NCBI RefSeq assembly: GCF_004664715.2
Contig: NC_051070.1
Coordinates: 46,200,456-46,264,455 of the forward strand
Direction: 5' to 3'
From: Peromyscus leucopus
Lineage: Eukaryota; Chordata; Mammalia; Rodentia; Cricetidae
DNA: 64,000 nucleotides
Made by a program: the position numbers and the translations under genes. Below the pieces are notes generated by a model. The model was not told the origin of the DNA. It saw only the letters and a list, made by a program, of their open reading frames with translations, and searched no databases. Shown piece after piece: positions 61,885 through 64,000 of this stretch (positions within the stretch are counted from its first letter, which is position 1; each line of letters starts with the position of its first letter).

Positions 61885-62100
61885 GTGCTAGAGAGATGGC
61901 TCCATGGTTAAGAGCAGTTGCTGCTCTTGAAAAGGACTGGGTTTGGTCCCCAGCACCCACACCATGGCTCACAACCATCTGTAACTCTAGCTTGTGATGT
62001 CCTCTTTCGGTCACTACATGTACTGCACATATGTGGTACACATACATCATGCAGGCAAACGTTCATATACACAAAATAAAAATAAATCTTTTAAAAAACA
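61885..62100 (+). repeat. B2 SINE
   Basis: gtgctagagagatggctcca, ggtccccagcacccacacca, aaaataaaaataaatctttt. Confidence 0.85.
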
Positions 62101-62639
62101 GAAATAAAGATGCTAGAAAGTGGACTTATGAATAAACTGCTGTTGATGGATACGTTTTTTTTTCAATTAATAAAAAAAAGCTGAAATGGTAATATTTACT
62201 GTTTCCATATTCCAGACACTGTGTAGATCACTTTACATTCATAATCTCATCTAACATGTAGATCCACTGGGTGGTGCAAAGCAGATCTCACAACCAACAG
62301 ATATTCAGATGACTGACTGAGTTCACCACTTGTCTCTACCTTCTTTGTACAACAAAGTGGGTGGGTTCTGTGTCCTGCTTAACGATCGAGGTATTATCCT
62401 TCTGTCTGCAGGCATTTTCAGTTGTTATCCCTGTCACCTAGGAACTTAGAAAAATATACATTTCCACACCCACGTGGTCTACTGAATTGGAAACAACTCT
62501 TGGGATAAAGTCACAATTTTCATTTTAAAGTCCACCCTCTGGGTGATTCTGATGAATGCTAAAGTTTTTGAAGCATGGCTTTAGAGCAAAAATGCTTTTT
62601 ACAGATACAAAGTAGGAGCTTCTAGACCTTCTACATGGT

Positions 62640-62695
62640 ATTCTATTTTAATTATATTAATTAACATAAATAATTAATTATTTAATCATAATCCA
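62640..62695. repeat. AT-rich, partly palindromic stretch
   Basis: taattatattaattaacat / aataattaattatttaatca; low complexity. Confidence 0.6.
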
Positions 62696-62789
62696 AAGCA
62701 GTACTACATCACATAATATTGATCATGGTGATCATTGCCACCATCAAAGATTTAGAATCTATGTTTGTTTGGAAAAGTTGCTTATGGTT

Positions 62790-63110
62790 TAAACATGTCT
62801 TCAGAAAAGTATGTGTTTGAAATTTGATCTCCAATACACAGTGTTAGGAGATCTGCCTTATGAAAAAGAATGTTGAAAACATTTGCCCTCGTGGATGGAT
62901 TAATGTGGACAGGAAAGGACTTAGAGCCTCGACTTCAGTCCTCCACCCTCTTACCTCTCACCTTCTGCCATGGAATGACAGGGAAACGGGGCCTTGCCTG
63001 ATGCTGCACCTTGATATTCGGCTTCCCAGCCTCTACCACCAAGAGCAATGAATTTCTTTTTTAACTAATTATCTAGTGGTGTTTTCTTACAGCAGCACAA
63101 AATGAACAAG
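62790..63110 (+). mobile_element. Old MaLR LTR (MST/MLT-like)
   Basis: gtgtttgaaatttgatctcc near the start, tcttacctctcacc in the middle and ttacagcagcacaaaatgaa at the end are typical of ancient MaLR LTRs. Confidence 0.55.
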
Positions 63111-63219
63111 ATGCAGTGATTTACCTTCATATTTTCGTGTAACTCATCATTTTACTGCATTTCAGTGAATGATAATGGTTTATTAAAACTTCCTTAGTAG
63201 TCACTTCAGTTGGAGATAC

Positions 63220-64000
63220 TAATTTCTTCTTTTTCTTTCATTTTTCTTTATTAAAAAATTTTCTACTCACTCCACATAGTATCCACAGATCCCTCCTCCC
63301 TCCTCCCACCCCTCAGCCCTCTTTCCCAAGCCGCCCTGCATCCCCACATCCCCCAAATTGAGGTCTCCCAAGGGGAGTCAGCAGAGCCCAGCACACTGAG
63401 CTTAGACAGGTCCAAGCCCCTTCCCACTGCACCAAGGCTGTGCAAGGTGTCACACCACAGGCACCAGGTTCCAGAAGCTTGCCTGTAGACCAGGGACAGA
63501 TCCGGATCCCCCTGCCTGAGTGCCCCGCAAACAGCATGAGCCAAACAACTGACCCTAGGAGGGACACATGGATGACCCTGTGAAGGAGAAGTGGATGAGA
63601 TCTACATGAATGAACTGGGTGGGGGGGGGTGGCAGAGGGCAAGGAGTGGGGGAAGAGAACATAGGGAAATGGGAGGGTCAAGCTGGAACAAGGACAGAAT
63701 GGGAGGGCAGGGAGAAAGATACCATGATAGATGAGGATATCATAGGAATAGGAAGAGACAGGGTGCTGGGGAGGCTCTCAGGAATCCACAAGGTTGACCC
63801 CACCTTGGTCTGCTGGCAGTGGTCCAGAGGGTGCCTGGACTGGTCTACTCTAGTGGCCAGCCTAGCAAGTAACCTAGCTGTCATCATAGAGCCTTTGTCC
63901 AGTGACTGATGGAGGCAGATACAGAGATCCACAGCCAGACACCAGGCTGAGCTCCGGGAATCCAATTGATGAGAGAGAGGAGGGATTCTGCAGGCGAGGG
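63220..64000 (-). mobile_element. Rodent L1-associated 3' region, antisense, runs off the edge
   Basis: A tttctttattaaaaaatttt start is followed by a C-rich block and then text (ggagtcagcagagcccagca; tggaggcagatacagagatc; ggaatccaattgatgagaga) that I associate with a repeat common in muroid genomes at L1 3' ends. The exact family is uncertain. It continues beyond the window. Confidence 0.4.

Overview
This window looks like mammalian nuclear DNA from a muroid rodent, most likely a cricetid (deer-mouse, vole or hamster group). The evidence is the repeat content: B1, B2, B3/B4-like and ID SINEs, rodent L1 elements, MaLR LTRs, URR1-like hAT elements and cricetid-type solo LTRs. The youngest B1 copies carry a tail segment (aaaggcgcaaagct) that I associate with cricetids. 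Genes are interrupted by GT-AG introns. There is no bacterial or phage content and no CRISPR array.

Two protein-coding genes are supported, arranged head to head around one CpG island at about 25.57-26.30 kb. To the right, on the + strand, lies the complete coding region of Lacc1 (FAMIN, laccase-domain containing 1). It has a 5'UTR exon ending at 26122 and five coding exons between 27223 and 34915. They splice in frame to a 430-residue protein with the family's His250/Cys284/His301 active-site set. To the left, on the - strand, are the first two coding exons of Ccdc122 (12938-13035 and 11973-12088), giving residues 1-54. The remaining Ccdc122 exons were not found and probably lie beyond the left edge. 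The Ccdc122-Lacc1 divergent pair is the arrangement known from human 13q14.

Everything else is interspersed repeat, simple repeat or unassigned intergenic/intronic DNA. 0-12 kb: a GC-rich array, an old + strand L1, a MaLR LTR, SINEs and an ERV LTR. 12-25 kb: Ccdc122 intron 1 (between exon 2 and the promoter), dominated by a decayed L1 with a monomer-like 5' region, ORF1/ORF2 remnants and nested LTR, B1 and B2. 25.5-35 kb: the promoter and Lacc1. 35-64 kb: downstream intergenic DNA with a + strand L1, an old - strand L1 split by a 495-bp solo LTR with a 6-bp target duplication, two URR1/hAT elements with 8-bp target duplications, and many SINEs and microsatellites.

I found no new enzymatic or defence system. 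The most notable non-genic structure is a roughly 210-bp, about 97% identical inverted repeat with a 1.2-kb spacer inside Lacc1 intron 4. It should form a long hairpin in the pre-mRNA. Its left arm lies inside an old L1 and appears to be a much younger inverted copy of that L1's 3' end.
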